Shown: positions 14,801 to 28,000, counted from the stretch's first letter. The stretch: DNA of 64,000 nt from Dirofilaria immitis (GCA_024305405.1 JAKNDB010000107.1:3573501-3637500); one strand, 5' to 3'. The notes: a model not told the origin generated them from the letters alone. A program made the numbers and translations.

Positions 14801-15570
14801 TTAATTTTTTTCATTTCTATTAGTTCAACGATTTCATTTTTCATTTTGTTACTTTTTGTCAAATTATTAATCAATTACTTATTGCGAAATTAACATATAG
14901 AATTTGAAAGTTACAACTGATAATGTAATCATTTTAATTGATAATACAATTATTTTCGTTATTGCTGCTATATAAAGCCAAAATACGCAAAAAAATAATT
15001 CAAGAAACTTCAACTAACTCATAGTAATAAGATTTTGTGCAATCAGAAAACAGTCTCATTAGATCATTTGGTCAATGAATTATTTAATGATAGTCACGTG
15101 TCTCTTCTCGAGAATTATTGTTCATTTTTATTAGATACAAAATTAATCATATGGCAACGTGATACAAAATAATTGAATGACGTCAATAATCCTTTCTCTT
15201 TGAAGTCTTTGTCCTGCTTCAAAATCTCGAAGAAATTGAAATCTCACTAGATATTCCATACAATTGCCTTATGAAAATTCTCTACATCGATATAAAAGCT
15301 TAAATAAGACAAGACAAAGACATATGAAAATTGCTGGAAAAATCTAATTTATATAAGTTTAATGTGAGTGATAGAGAAAATGATAATTTGATAAAAGTTA
15401 TCACGTTCTTTATTAATTAGGTCTAGCTCAATAATTAATTTTCTAGACATTTAATTAATCACTGAGTCTTCTATAAATTTAATGGTTGTGAAACAGATGT
15501 TTTCTATGAAACATATTATTGAAACATCCCTTTTGGATCAATAATTATGATGAATTCAAAATCCAAATCT
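11884..15570. other. Gene-poor region with two exon-like ORFs at its right end
   Basis: Mostly featureless. At its right end two consecutive plus-strand frames without an initiator Met look protein-like: 14999-15172 (57 codons plus stop) and 15190-15303 (37 codons plus stop). The second contains an acidic, leucine-rich stretch (QNLEEIEISLDIPYN). They lie in different frames, 17 bp apart. They could be two halves of one decayed or frameshifted exon. I recognise no family. Confidence 0.35.
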
Positions 15571-17370
15571 TCATAAGGGATCTTTGTTGGGTCGATAAAT
15601 GATTTCTCGATTCACTTCATAGGCATGCTTTTCATTGCGATACTCATTTGGTAAGCTCAAACCATTTAGATATTCTGTTTCTTCGGGTCGAGCTAGAATT
15701 ATTTCTAATTTTAGGCAATATTATGAAATCTGAAATGATGCAATAATGCGAACATTTGGATTCTTGCAGTATATATGTGCATGATATCTAATTTATAACC
15801 TAATAAAATTAACCTTTAAAAGATTTCAAAGATTTGTTTCGAAACACAATAGAAAATATATTTGAAGATAAGACAGTGATAGCGATGTATATCGATTGGG
15901 AACTATAGATGAAATATATGAAACTAACTTCACTATGTAATGAAGATTCTTTCAGGAAATTAAAATTAATCACTGCATAATTATCACTGTACAATATTAT
16001 CATACTAAAAATATATTAGTAGATGATAAGACGATAAAATAAACTATAATATAGTTCATTTTAAGAGACTAACCGATATAATCAAGGGTTGGCTTTTTTC
16101 GGATAATTTTGTGTAGAAAACATTTGTCCGAACATAAACAAATTATAATGATCATCGTTAGTAAGACAAAAGTAACAAGTAGTGAAGTGGATAATGCCGC
16201 CATTAAACTGAAATTTTTTTTTTTTAAGATAGGAAATTTTCTTATTAGCATTAATTTTAAAGTATTGATTAAAATAAAATATGCATTTCTATGAGCATTC
16301 AACATTAGCATTCAAGATTCGTCTTATTTTTGATTCGTTTAATTCTTTTTTTTCTTTTTTTTATTTACTTAATTCTTTGTTATCAGAAAAATTAACTATA
16401 AATTTTGGTATTTTGCTAAAGAAATTATTAAAATATTCTTTTAACTGAATTTGTTTCTGCAAATTGATGCATCTCTCAACGATATATGTAAATTGACAGT
16501 TCCATAAATTCATTATAAGCTTATGTTTCATTCTTCATTCATAAGATTTCTCATCTTTGTTTGATTTCAATAAAAGAATTTTGAATTAATAATATATTGA
16601 TATCCGACAATATTTGAATTCAGAAATTCTTTATTAGATTCTTTTCATCGACTATGGATAATATTGATTAAAGCGGTAAATGTTACGAAGATATTTTTAA
16701 AACAAGCTAAGAGAGAACAAATTATTGCATAATTTTTAGATTTACTGTATACTATTTTCTTCGCTTAAATTGAAATTTCTCAAACTCATATGCTTCAGTC
16801 TAAAAGTTGTACTATAATGCAAGGCTTATTTTTTCTCATTATCTTCTTATCATTGTCGTTTTCATATTATTGCAATATGAATATTATTGTTATTAATATT
16901 ACCATTATCATTCGCTATGCAAAAATAAAAGCACTTACTGATTCTCAAGAAAGGTCGGTTCACGGCAACAATTAAATCTAGGTGGATTGCAGCACCGATT
17001 TTCTTTTTCACGATGAAATTTTGTCGGACATACATATGCATCCACATATCGCCTTGTTTCTGATGATATCATATCACCGCACTGAACTCGCTCTGCACAT
17101 CCAAAAATTTTTACTTTTATATTCTCTTTTAGAAGGCTTTTACGCTTTTAATGAAAGCATTTGAAAAATGAATTTCAAAATGCAATAATTTTGAAGGATA
17201 CAGATTAAGATGCTAAATGGATGGATATATTAAAGATAGAGCAATGCATGAATTTAAAAGTTTTAATGATTAAAATCAATATTAAAAGGAAAGTTTCAAA
17301 AATTACCAGCTTGAATAGCAAATAAAGAGCAAGAATAAATGCCAAAAACTGTGCATAAAGCTTGTCTCAT
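15571..17370 (-). CDS. Small Cys-rich single-pass membrane protein (Shisa-like, tentative)
   Basis: Four exons join with matching phases: 17307-17370, 16939-17092, 16074-16207 and 15571-15704. The product is 161 residues. Exon 1 is a signal peptide (MRQALC...SLFAIQA). Exon 2 is a cysteine-rich ectodomain: Cys25, Cys42-Pro, then CC and CC flanking NPPRFN. Exon 3 gives a transmembrane helix (about residues 78-97) followed by Cys-rich and basic CSDKCFLHKIIRKKP. Exon 4 gives a charged cytoplasmic tail ending NKDPL. Introns start GTAATT, GTAAGT and GTTAGT and end AG. The CP...CC...CC plus single-helix layout recalls the Shisa family, but that name is an inference. A second protein-like frame follows the stop (IPYEDLDFEF), so the true C-terminus may be longer if a sequencing error lies near 15580. 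The gene is assembled here by splice logic only. Confidence 0.72.
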
Positions 17371-18383
17371 TTCCTAAATAAAAACAAATTATTATGTTTA
17401 AAATATTTTGAAAATTGAAGATTTGCGAAGTTGCCAAAAAAATCAAAATTCTAAAAATAGCAATGAGCGGGCAAAATGTAATTTATCAAATTAAAATCAA
17501 TCGATGGGTCATTCTTTCTAGTTTAAGAGGCAAAATTCACGGATAACATCAGTAATAAACGTTAGTGTGATTGACAAAAAAAATCGACGAGGAGCAAAAT
17601 GCTTCAGTTATTTCGGCACATACATTTATGTTGGAAGCTAAATTTGGAAAATTCACTTTCATTATTCATTAATAGGGATCGGGAAAGAACTGGCAAAATA
17701 AAACTTTAGAATTTTGTAAATTTAAAAATTTGAAAAGTTTGAAATTTTTCAAAGGAAATTTTAGCAAAGATTCATAAATTTGACATTGATCGAGAACTTT
17801 CCAAACGATGAAATCCATTTCAAAATTTAAAAGGACTTCCAGAATCATCTATGGAAATATTCTTAAACATAGGTTTTATATAAGAAAATAATAAATGATT
17901 AAACAAATTTAACGAATTCGTAACAAAAATGTGAAGGGATCGAAAGATGGACGAAATTGGCAGAATAGAAAAGAGGAAGAAGAATGTATGGATGAGAAAT
18001 AAGCTTCCATTTCGAGCATTTTCGGCATGCAGCTGCATTCGATCGCAGATTCTGCCAATTGATTCCCATCATATAACAAATTATATTGAAAAGAAGCAAA
18101 CAGAAATGAACAAACAGGTAGATATTAAGCAATAGTAAATTTGAGCAAAATTTGAAATCTATGAAGAATCAAATTGGGCTATTAGTATCGTATCAAACTA
18201 GGCCATTACTCTCTCTTTTTCGATCATTCCTTTTCACTTGTGCTTCTCCCGTGAATTAATCTCCTCTCCATTGATGTCACTACTTCACATCATCAACTAT
18301 AATAATAATACCACATACTTATACTAATACCATCTTCCAAAAGACCAAACGAATAATCTTTTTTAATTTTCCGTTCCCTCATT
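17371..18383. other. Upstream region of the Cys-rich membrane protein gene
   Basis: Contains the presumed 5' flank of the minus-strand gene ending at 17370. Overlapping short ORFs on both strands at 17820-18140 are mutually exclusive and none has splice support. No clear core promoter motif seen. Confidence 0.35.
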
Positions 18384-18462
18384 CTCAATCCCCGCTTTTC
18401 TCAATTCCCGCTTTTTCAATTCTCGCTTTTCTCAATCCCCGCTATTCTGAACCTCCGCTAAA
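18384..18462. repeat. Minisatellite of about 16 bp, 5 copies
   Basis: Five tandem copies of a pyrimidine-rich unit close to CTCAATCCCCGCTTTT, with variants CTCAATTCCCGC, TCAATTCTCGC, CTCAATCCCCGCTATT and CTGAACCTCCGC. The unit is far richer in C than the surrounding DNA on this strand. Copies differ by one to three bases, so the array is not very recent. Confidence 0.8.
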
Positions 18463-19392
18463 ACTCTTTTGATTGTAAAGCACGTGAAATGAATACATAT
18501 GCAATTTCAAAATTTTTTTTATTTGGGATACTTTCATGAAAATAAAAAATTATCGTATTTCTTATTAGGACATTTATTCGTTTTGTACAAGAAATTTCAT
18601 TTTCACTAATTTGCTTATAAACTCTTAGCTGAAAATGGAAAATAATCTTATGAGACAACGATTAAATGATTATTCAATTAGCTGAATTATCATTGGATGG
18701 TATGATGTGACAGTATATCTTCATTATATATAAAATGTAAATTTTATATATTTTTCGAATCAATCTTCTATTTTGTTTTCACATTAACCATCTGAATCAT
18801 GCATCTAATATACTTACAAAAGTCAAATATATAATGAAGCATTTATATCATGCATTTTAGTTGAAACAACAAAATGGAATATGTATTATTGGAGTAAGGT
18901 ACAGGTGAACAAATAAAAACGACAAACAAAAAGCCAAGTTTAAAAATTTTATTTCTAAATCAGACTAAATAAGATAATAAGCAAATGATTTTTAAATTTA
19001 AAAAGCTCATTTTATTCCAAAAATACCGATTTGATTCTTAGACAATATAGAAGAACAAAATCGCTGAAATAATTATTCAATATATCTGTTAAAATTGATA
19101 ATGATTGTAATGATTTCTGATTAAAATTTTATATTTTAAGAATTTATTTTTCATTTAAATTATGCAATAAATAATCGCTATAACATTATAATAATTCTTC
19201 GACAAATTTATTTTGATTGTTAGATTCTGCAAATTATTTCGTTATAGAAAATTGCGACGTAATTATTTCAAATGATGCATCTTCGAAATGTAGACGGAAC
19301 AAAGCTATTCCGATTAATCTATCGGAACTTGACCTTGACTATATTTACCTCACAGAAAGAATTCTGACAAAGTTTAATGCAAATTTATTTAG

Positions 19393-19572
19393 TTTAATAT
19401 ATGGCTAAAAACAGAAAAACTAGCGTGTGAAGCTCAAGCAAAGCTAGGAGTGATTCCAAATGATGTTGCTGAAAAGCTTTCTGGTGCTATTAAATTTGAT
19501 GTTGAACGTATTAATGAGATTGAATCCTCTGTAAAACACGATGTTATAGCTTTTTTAATTTTCATAAGATGA
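19393..19572 (+). pseudogene. purB: Decayed purB (adenylosuccinate lyase) fragment of bacterial type
   Basis: A 58-codon frame gives FNIWLKTE, EAQAKLGVIP, KFDVERINEIE and KHDVIAFL in the order found near the N-terminus of bacterial PurB, an enzyme of purine synthesis. The frame then fails (IFIR, stop TGA at 19570-19572) where PurB should continue into its catalytic core, so most of the gene is missing. Just upstream another frame reads NANLFS, resembling the MANLWS start of PurB, displaced by a frameshift and deletion. The animal enzyme differs strongly in this region. Bacterial origin, most plausibly a Wolbachia endosymbiont, is inferred. The plus-strand frame before it (19217-19408) and the open stretch after it (to about 19800) may be further insert but are unassigned. 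Confidence 0.8.
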
Positions 19573-19959
19573 ATAAGAATGTTAAAAATACCAATTTGAT
19601 TAATATTGCTATTGTAGTTATCGATGAATTCATAAGAAATACTATGAAATATATCGAAAATATTGGGCATGAATTATAGCATTAGCTAAATTTAATGGTA
19701 AAGAAATAAGAGAAAAAAGTCAATTAAAACAAATCAAAATTAAAATAAAAAATGAAAAAATAGTAATCATATAGTAACCTTCTGATTTCTTTAATAAAAT
19801 AAATGACTTCAGAAAACATATAGCAATCTTCTGACTTCTTTAATAAAAGAACTGCAGTAAAAGTATTCATAAAAATGTCGTTATATTTTTTTTGAATCAA
19901 ATAATACATAAATAAATTTCCTTCCATCATTTGTATCATATTTTATCTAATTCGAAATT

Positions 19960-20166
19960 ATGGAATTTCGTCATAATGGAGCCAATTCTACTACAAAAAG
20001 AAAATTACAATTAAACCAATCGTCATCCAAAGAAGTCTTGTCGAGTCCAAGAATACAGACGTAATGCACATTTAATTCGCAATGTCATCGCAATTCCATC
20101 CTTTTATCTATCTTTCTTCATTCATTCTTCTCCACAGAGAGCTAATTCAAAATGACAAACAATTGT
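19960..20166 (+). CDS. Possible small two-exon start of an unknown gene
   Basis: An ATG at 19960 opens 33 codons of a polar, Ser/Lys-rich sequence (contains TTKRKLQLNQSSSKEVLSS) that ends at a donor GTAATG (20061). A very strong acceptor (long pyrimidine tract, tccacag) ends at 20137, and the phases agree. The second exon then either stops at TAA (20165-20167) or leaves at another donor GTAAAT (20165). No family recognised and no secure third exon. It lies just downstream of the purB remnant but shows no sign of belonging to it. Confidence 0.25.
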
Positions 20167-20950
20167 AAATCTGCTAAAAAAATATCTTGAATTCAATGTA
20201 TTGATAGTAAAACTGAGGAATTATGATAGTGCGATGTTTTTTAAAAAGAAAGAAAAGTTTTTTTGAATTCTTTAATAGAACTTGTAAAAATTTACGATTC
20301 TATTCCTTCTTTTGAATATGATTATTCATAATCAGACCTATTTCGATTGAATCATTGATTTTTAATTTAGCTCCTCTCTTCTTCTTTACCAAAAAAAAAA
20401 AAAACACCGAACATCGTAGAAGTTAATTTTATGTTCAAGAAAGGATTTTCAAATAGAAACGATTTACATATTCTCCAACAAAAGCACCGGAAACCAATGT
20501 AGATGAGTATAGCTGTGATATAGCAGATGTTACCCATTAAAAGGCTTACCAATAAATGGGATATTAATCGAGAAATACATCTGAAATGAATTATTTAAAT
20601 GATATTATCTAAAATGGAAGTGGGATACAAATGCAAGAAGTCAGCTGTTCATTATAGCATTTTATATTTATCTGTTTATTCATCTAACAATTTCGTTGAA
20701 TTCAATTTAATATATTTAATAGCTCTCAATCAATTCCATTTTCTTTCTTTGTCCCAAATACGATATTCGACAAATAAACTTTGACATTTCCGGAATGGTA
20801 ATTTTATTTTGGGCAAACTACAAAACCGATGATATCTTGGCAAGATGCAAATCTTTCTAGAATATGAAAATATCTTGCTCTGAATTGTCATTCAGTTTAT
20901 CTCCCAAAACTATCTCCAATTAGTATGAATTAACTTTGAAATTTGTGAAT

Positions 20951-22094
20951 GTGCAATATATTTATTCATATGGTTAACATCGAGATTCCAAGTTTACGAG
21001 ACTCCAAGTTTACGAGATTCCAAATTTACTTCATTTATTCCTTTGCTGTTATAAAACAAATTAAAAGATAGCTAATATGCAAAATTTGATAGCTCTACAG
21101 ATTACAAAATAACAGGAAGTTTTTCATTAAGTTAATTTAATTAAGAAAGAAGCTTCTAACTTGTAATCATAAAAGTTTGAAGAGTTACATGAACTGTATC
21201 GTAAATTTTTTATAATTTCTTGATTATCTTATTTCCCACAATTATCAGTGTACAGAATGTGAAAATTGACATTAAAATAATTGATAACTTTCATCTTGAC
21301 TTGATTTAAATTCGATTTTCTATTCAATTTTGTACGAATCAAAATGATTCGAGTCTGGCATAGTTTTAAATCATATTTTAAAATTTTAATCAATAAAAAT
21401 TAATCGTCATTATAGCGAAACTTGAATAATAGTAAACAATAAATCATAATAATTAAATATCATTACTATCCTATGATTTGATAATATATTGATTCATTCT
21501 TCTTCGCTTTATTATCTTTCCTTCCCTCGAACAAACAAATCATTTGAAAAAAGAAAATATTCTAAATGATACTTTCAGTTAACCTTGAAATAAGACGACG
21601 ACTAATGTGATACTCAAAAGATTTCTTTTATTGCATTTTTTTTTGCTTCATTTTAAAATTTATCTTGGTTCATTCAATTTTATAGTCAAATTATATCAAA
21701 TCAAATTATTTTTAATAGTAACTACAATAAAATGATTTCAACAATTATTCCCTCTCTTCTCTCTTCTCTTCCGATCGAATTTCAACAATAACAACAACAA
21801 CAACAGCAACAACAACAGCAATAACAATAACAACAACAACAACAACAAAAATAGCGCAAAAGCAATTAACAATAATGGCATGCATCGAAATGTAAAAGAA
21901 TCTAAATATTTAACTTAATGAAAAATTTCCTGTTATTTTGTAATCTGTAGAACTATCAAATTTTGTATATTAGCTATCTTTTAATTTGTTTTATAACAGC
22001 AAAGGAATAAATGAAGTAAATTTGGAATCTCGTAAACTTGGAGTCTCGTAAACTTGGAATCTCGATGTTAACCATATGAATAAATATATTGCAC
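20951..22094. mobile_element. Foldback-type element with ~185 bp inverted arms
   Basis: The left arm (20951-21136) and the reverse complement of the right arm (21910-22094) are almost identical, with only a few mismatches over about 185 bp. Both arms begin GTGCAATATATTTATTCATA. Each arm contains three tandem copies of a 16-bp unit related to CGAGATTCCAAGTTTA. The 773-bp interior encodes nothing recognisable and includes a CAA-rich microsatellite (21785-21850). This is the layout of a non-autonomous DNA transposon with long terminal inverted repeats. No transposase and no clear target-site duplication were seen, so the superfamily is not assigned. Confidence 0.75.
21785..21850 (+). repeat. CAA-rich trinucleotide microsatellite
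   Basis: Imperfect CAA/CAG/TAA triplets inside the foldback element. Not in a supported reading frame. Confidence 0.85.
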
Positions 22095-25000
22095 AAATGC
22101 AACTTCAGCTTCGTGATTCAATGTATCAATTTAAAAGCAACTTATTAAGTAATCATCATATTTCAAAAAAATTTCGATTCGCAAAAAATTCGTCCAAAGA
22201 ATCAACAAATTTCCTAACGAATTTTATTTTATTGAAATATTCAATTTTGCATTAACATTGAACGGAAAAAGCAGAAAAATTTGCAAAATGATGAAAAAAA
22301 ATCGATGGGACTAGTAACTATAGTAAAATAAATGGCTGAGAATAATTCTGGAAATATTTGTTTGAGCCTCATGAGTCTTTGAAATCGATCATAGAGCAAA
22401 TATGCTTCTTTTATTCTTGGGCATATTTAGAACTATTAATATAACTTGGCTATATTTCTTATTTAATTATGACTCATTCTTTTTGTATTCTGTTTAAGAA
22501 TATTGGAAATGCTTAACTATCAATTATTAAAATAAAATTTTCGAATTGGTCATAAATATTTTTTTTTATTTTCTGATTTATTTATCGATTATTTATCGAT
22601 TGATTTATTAAAATCTAATTTTTTCAAAACTTATTTCTTATTATATTAGAAGTTTTGTTTTTTTTGCATATTTTATTTCTTAACAAAATTTTATTTAAAG
22701 GAATTTGAATTTTTAAAAAGTTCCTCATCAGCCATATTAAAACATCCATAAAGTTGCTAGCAATAAAAGTTTTGACTTCTTGAAAATTCCCATACTAAAA
22801 TCTATTAACGGTTATATATCGCGTTATAAAATAATTACCCTTGCTACCAATGGAATTACAAACTAATATGGGAATTGATAAAGTTGAAATTGTAATGTCT
22901 TACTATGTTGTAAACAGATGAGAGTATTTTACCCATAGTTTATTAATGGTTTTTTTATAAGAATGAGCAATACAATCGATCAAAATCACACCTGTTTGGA
23001 AGAAATTAACCGTAAGAAGTACAAAAATTCTAAAAGGGATAGAGAGTCGAATTTAAGATACTTTCATTATTTCACAAAGATCAGTAATTCAAATTAATGA
23101 TTTTCCTTTCTCTCTCTCTCTCTTTGTCATCCAACAAAAAAACTTTAAAGATATTCATTCTCTTCAATCAAAAACAGAAGAGAATAAACTGCAGGTAGAT
23201 ATCAGTAAGAAGTGCAAAAATTTTGGTACTGATAAGAGGTATAGAAATTCTGATAAATGATTCATGATAAACCTATTCTTATAAAATGCTTATTGCATTT
23301 TAGACATATTATCCTAAATTAAAGATAATTATTAGTCCATGTTCATATCTTTTCTTTGCCTGTATTTTCTAAGTAATTTTCTACGTGAATTAATTAATCA
23401 CATTGTTTTAAAGATGCTTAATTAATTCTGTTTCATCTACTATGCAGTTCAGTTGAAAATTATATAATTTTGGCTGAAGATAAGATAAGAGTCTCGCAGT
23501 TTACTAATCAATTAGATGGATCATATTTGGATCAGCAAATATTGAAAAATATATGGGAAATTTGTTCAATTATTGATTGTAAACATTTCAGAAAATTTAA
23601 AATGTTGAATTAAATTTCAAACTATATTAAAAGGATTCAGCTGGAAGTATAAATTCTTAAATTTGAAATGTTTCCCGATGTCCTCCTTTATCCTATTTGG
23701 TAGGAAAAAAAAACGGAAACATCGACAAATTTATCGCATTCATTAACTTCTTTTATCAAAATAGAATTTTTATCATAACTTTTTGATTTAAAACTTTATT
23801 TTTACATAAATAAAAATCAATAAATGATAGATATAAAAATGAAAATATTCTTAATATCATTTTAACAATTTTCATTGCAGACTTCTACAAATTATTCAAA
23901 AAGAATATCGAGATGCAATCAAATGATAAAAGAACGATCGATAAGCTAATTGAATATTTCTGGATATGATACAGCCTTCTTGTTCGATCATTTTATATTC
24001 CAAATATTTTTTTGCATCAGTTATAATTCAAATTATTTGATGATACTGATACTGCAAATCTCTTATATAGTATTAGTGCTTGATCGCATTTGCAAATCGA
24101 AAATTTGAAGTTTTTGATCATTTCTAAAATTCTAATAACTTTTGTCCAACTGCAGCATTTGGAAATAAATGTTTCCAACAGAAAATTCTTAAATCAAGTT
24201 TATGAAGTCAAATTTAGGCGTCAAAATTATGAAGATCAAATCTATAAAAACAAACAATTATTTATAAACATGAAAATGGCGGAATCAAATAAAAACAATG
24301 TTTTCTGCTATGTTTGGAACTGTTTTCAAACTTTCCATTTTTTCCAAATTCTCGAAATTCTGTTCTAAAATTGGTAATCATTTTTCTGCAAAATAATCGT
24401 TTTTTAAGTCGATTGTAACAGATTATAACACATGTATTTCATAACTTGGAAAACTTGATATTTCATAGAATTGTCGAGAAATCATTTTTCTTCAAGATTT
24501 TAAATTTGATAAAAACATGGATATGTAATGCAGTTGGAAAGTTTTTGATAAAATTTACAATTATCCTCAATACTTATCATATATCTATTAAAATTGTTAT
24601 TGTTTGAAATTTTTTTTTTTGAAAGAAACTTGAAAACTGAATCCGGCATTTCTTCTAATCGAGAATGCAGCATAATATCACATAGAAAGCTGCAATCTTT
24701 CTATCTTTCTACAAATCTGGAAGATTAAAAAATGAAATATCAGAGTAATCGGAAATATTGACTACTATTATTAACTGCAAATGATAGTTAAAAATAAGTA
24801 ATTAAGTCTAATTATTTGTATTACATTTAATTTCCAATACGAAAAGTTATTTCTGTGATTACAATAATTATTAGCCTATGTAGTAGCATTTCATAAATTT
24901 TATCAAACAAATTTAAGTTCCAATATTTCTGTCAACAATTTAACGATGAGCGATTTCCGGGAATTATTTTCATTTTCTCGAAATAATATTCATCCATTAT

Positions 25001-28000
25001 TCATTATTCAGTACAATGCATTTACAGACGTTTACATAACTATGTATAATATACGAGATTCATATTTAAATCATAGTTTATCAACTGAAATAATCATTTC
25101 ATATCATTCTCCAAAGGTTAGAATAGAAATTATTCGAAAATATTTTTTTATTAAAGTTTTTAAATTATTATAAGTTCAGTGCATTCAATTTTCATTTTTG
25201 TATTAAATTTTTGTTTGCATTAGATCTTAAGTGATAATATCATCTTGATAATAGTAAAAGAAAAAATTCATGGTTATCATATCTATCTATAGTGATAAAA
25301 CTGTTTAACTATCATAGCACACATTTCTCTATTTTTTTTTCAATACTCATTTTAAATAGTTAAGAAAGTTCACTTGCATATATATATATATACCTTTGCT
25401 TCTGGAAGATATATGTCAAATAGTTTTGTGAATATAATTTCTACTCATTAAAGCTATGTTTATTTATTCCGATGAATTTATTTTCCTTCTTTGCCTCTTT
25501 TTTTTAAATAATTTTTTCTTTGCTTATTTGCTGAAAGATTTTTAACTTGTTTCTTATCATTTTTATCACGCATGATCTTCTTATCAATTTAGAATTGCAT
25601 TCTTCTATTTATTTTTTGATTATTTTTAGATACTTCTCAGACTTCTCAAACTCATCATAATGTCTGGTGAATTCATCGGAAATTTAAAATATCATTGATA
25701 GGACAATTATTTATCAATTTCGTAATGTTTATTTTGTACTCGTAAGATTTTAAAATATGAATGAATATATCATACTACTTGAATACATTTATTCATTGTT
25801 ATCAAAAATACTCCAAAATATCATATATTTAATCAGAATCAGAAATTGTCTTATGAAATGCCATCCATATCCGAGACTTCCGAATCAATTTTGAATGAAT
25901 AAAATATTCATTATTAAGCTAATAAAATAAAACAAATAGAAAGCTGATATATAATGATATGTTAATACATGATGGTGATACTTAAAGAATGAACGAAAAG
26001 AATTTCAAATATGAAATCCTATTCATTACTTCGATTAAAATAGAAACTATATAAGTAATTTACCATCATATGTTTCATAAAAATAGGACTGATAAAAGAT
26101 AACAATAGTATATGCAAACATAAAATAATGTTGCATATTTGTTTGATAATGATAATTATCAAGAAACCAAGAAATAAACATAATTATGCGTTATATAAAC
26201 TATATATTTTGCTACATCAAATGTTATAGATGTATCATATTGAATAATGAATGGTTCGTATGTATATCACTTACTCCAATATAAAAAATATATGTGGTAC
26301 TGTGGTTGAATTAATGATAATTTTAATATAATAGATATTTGAAGTTAATTTTTTGTGATAAATTTTTCAACACTTTTTCAGCAACAAAGAGTTTTTCAAA
26401 CACTCGCAATTAAAGGAATTAAGAAATTATAATTATCTTATTTCTCCAAGTTGATTTCTAAGGTCTAGAGAACTTCATCTTTTAATAATTTAAGTTAAGA
26501 ATCATTTGTAATGAAATGGAATCTAACAAATAGGTCAAAAGTTGTCAGTTTGATATTATTTGCTAAAAATTGTGTTTTTGAGATAAATCAAATTAATGAT
26601 GGGAAGAATATTTTTGCTGAAATGAATTAATAAGATTTCTCATCTAACTTTGCATTTCAGCAAAATGATTATGAACAATTGAAGAAGTATTCTAAAGTTG
26701 GATAAGCATGTAATTTAGGCTATAAATTGAAATGAAGATGATAGATAGATACCAAGTTCAAGTTTATGTCTCTTTTATGGATGTGATTTTTTTTCCTCAT
26801 AAAAATTCAAGAAACAATTACTATTAATCAATATAATAATTAAAACTTTTTGAAATAAAAAATGGAAATATCTCTAGAACTTAATTCAACATTTTCTCAT
26901 ATTTTATTATTTGATTTATTCGGCTTACTATGTAATGAAGAAATTGCTTTTCTAATATTTGCCTTTTTAACTTAAAATTGTGGATGTTTTTGCAAGTTTT
27001 AATTTTAATAGTTCTAAGACAACTTAGGTTTATTTAATATTTGTTTATGTTTGGTAAAACGAATAACATGAATTTAAGCATAACAGTTAATAAGCTTTTC
27101 TCAAACATTTTTAATCATTTCTATTTATTTCTTTTCCCCAGAAAGATTTACATTTGTTTGAAAAGAAAAAAGACGAATGAAGTAAGTTGACAGATTAAAA
27201 TTATAGGAAATACTTATAAAGTTATGGATTCTAAATATGAATATTGCTAATTCTAATGTCGGGCGCTATTTGGTTTATAAGATATTCTGATCAGCGAGAT
27301 ATAAAATATGAAAATCTCGAATCAGTAAATATGAGATATGAAAATCTCGAGTAATCAACTTTATGAGCGTTGGCAACTATAGCAAAAAATACGTTCCATC
27401 AGCAAAAATAGTATTTCAAAAAAAAAAAAAAAAGGTATGATAGAATGAATTCTATTCAAGTGATCGTCTTTTCTACAAAACAATTAAAATAAATAATATC
27501 ATAAAGATGAAAATTTTGCATTTAAATAAATTCTTTTCGCATTTTATTGTATGTTAATTGCATGAAAGAATGATAAAATTATAGTTTTGATAAATGTTGT
27601 AAATAAACATTGCTTAATTAATATTCTCTCTTTGTCATTATCAATTTTGTCTTTATATCTAATTTTTTGCTCATTTTAGTTGTAACAACAAAATTCCCTT
27701 TTTTTTTTTTTAATATGATTTCTTGACCTTTTCTAATTGTATTCAAACTTTAATTCCTATTTACATTATCGAAAGGTTAAATATAGGATATTGAAGGAGT
27801 GGAATGATTTAACTGGAATTTGTTTGAATGAATTAAAAGACCTTTATCTCAATCGATTAATGTAATTGCGGAAGAAAAGGCAGAAAATGTATTTCATCGT
27901 TCTTATCTGTAAAAAATAACTTTGCATCGAGCTTAGAAGTTTCCTGTATAAGTTTATAAATTAAACTATTCTGCTGTTTGCTTGCTATAAAAATAACGAA

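Noticed and set aside
19434..19670. Minus-strand ORF over the purB relic
   Set aside because: It is the shadow of the plus-strand purB reading frame.
20367..20552. Opposed reading frames with a possible third exon for the ORF at 19960
   Set aside because: The plus frame fits in phase only if the A14 run had 15 bases. An exonic poly(A) of that length is implausible, and the minus strand is equally open.
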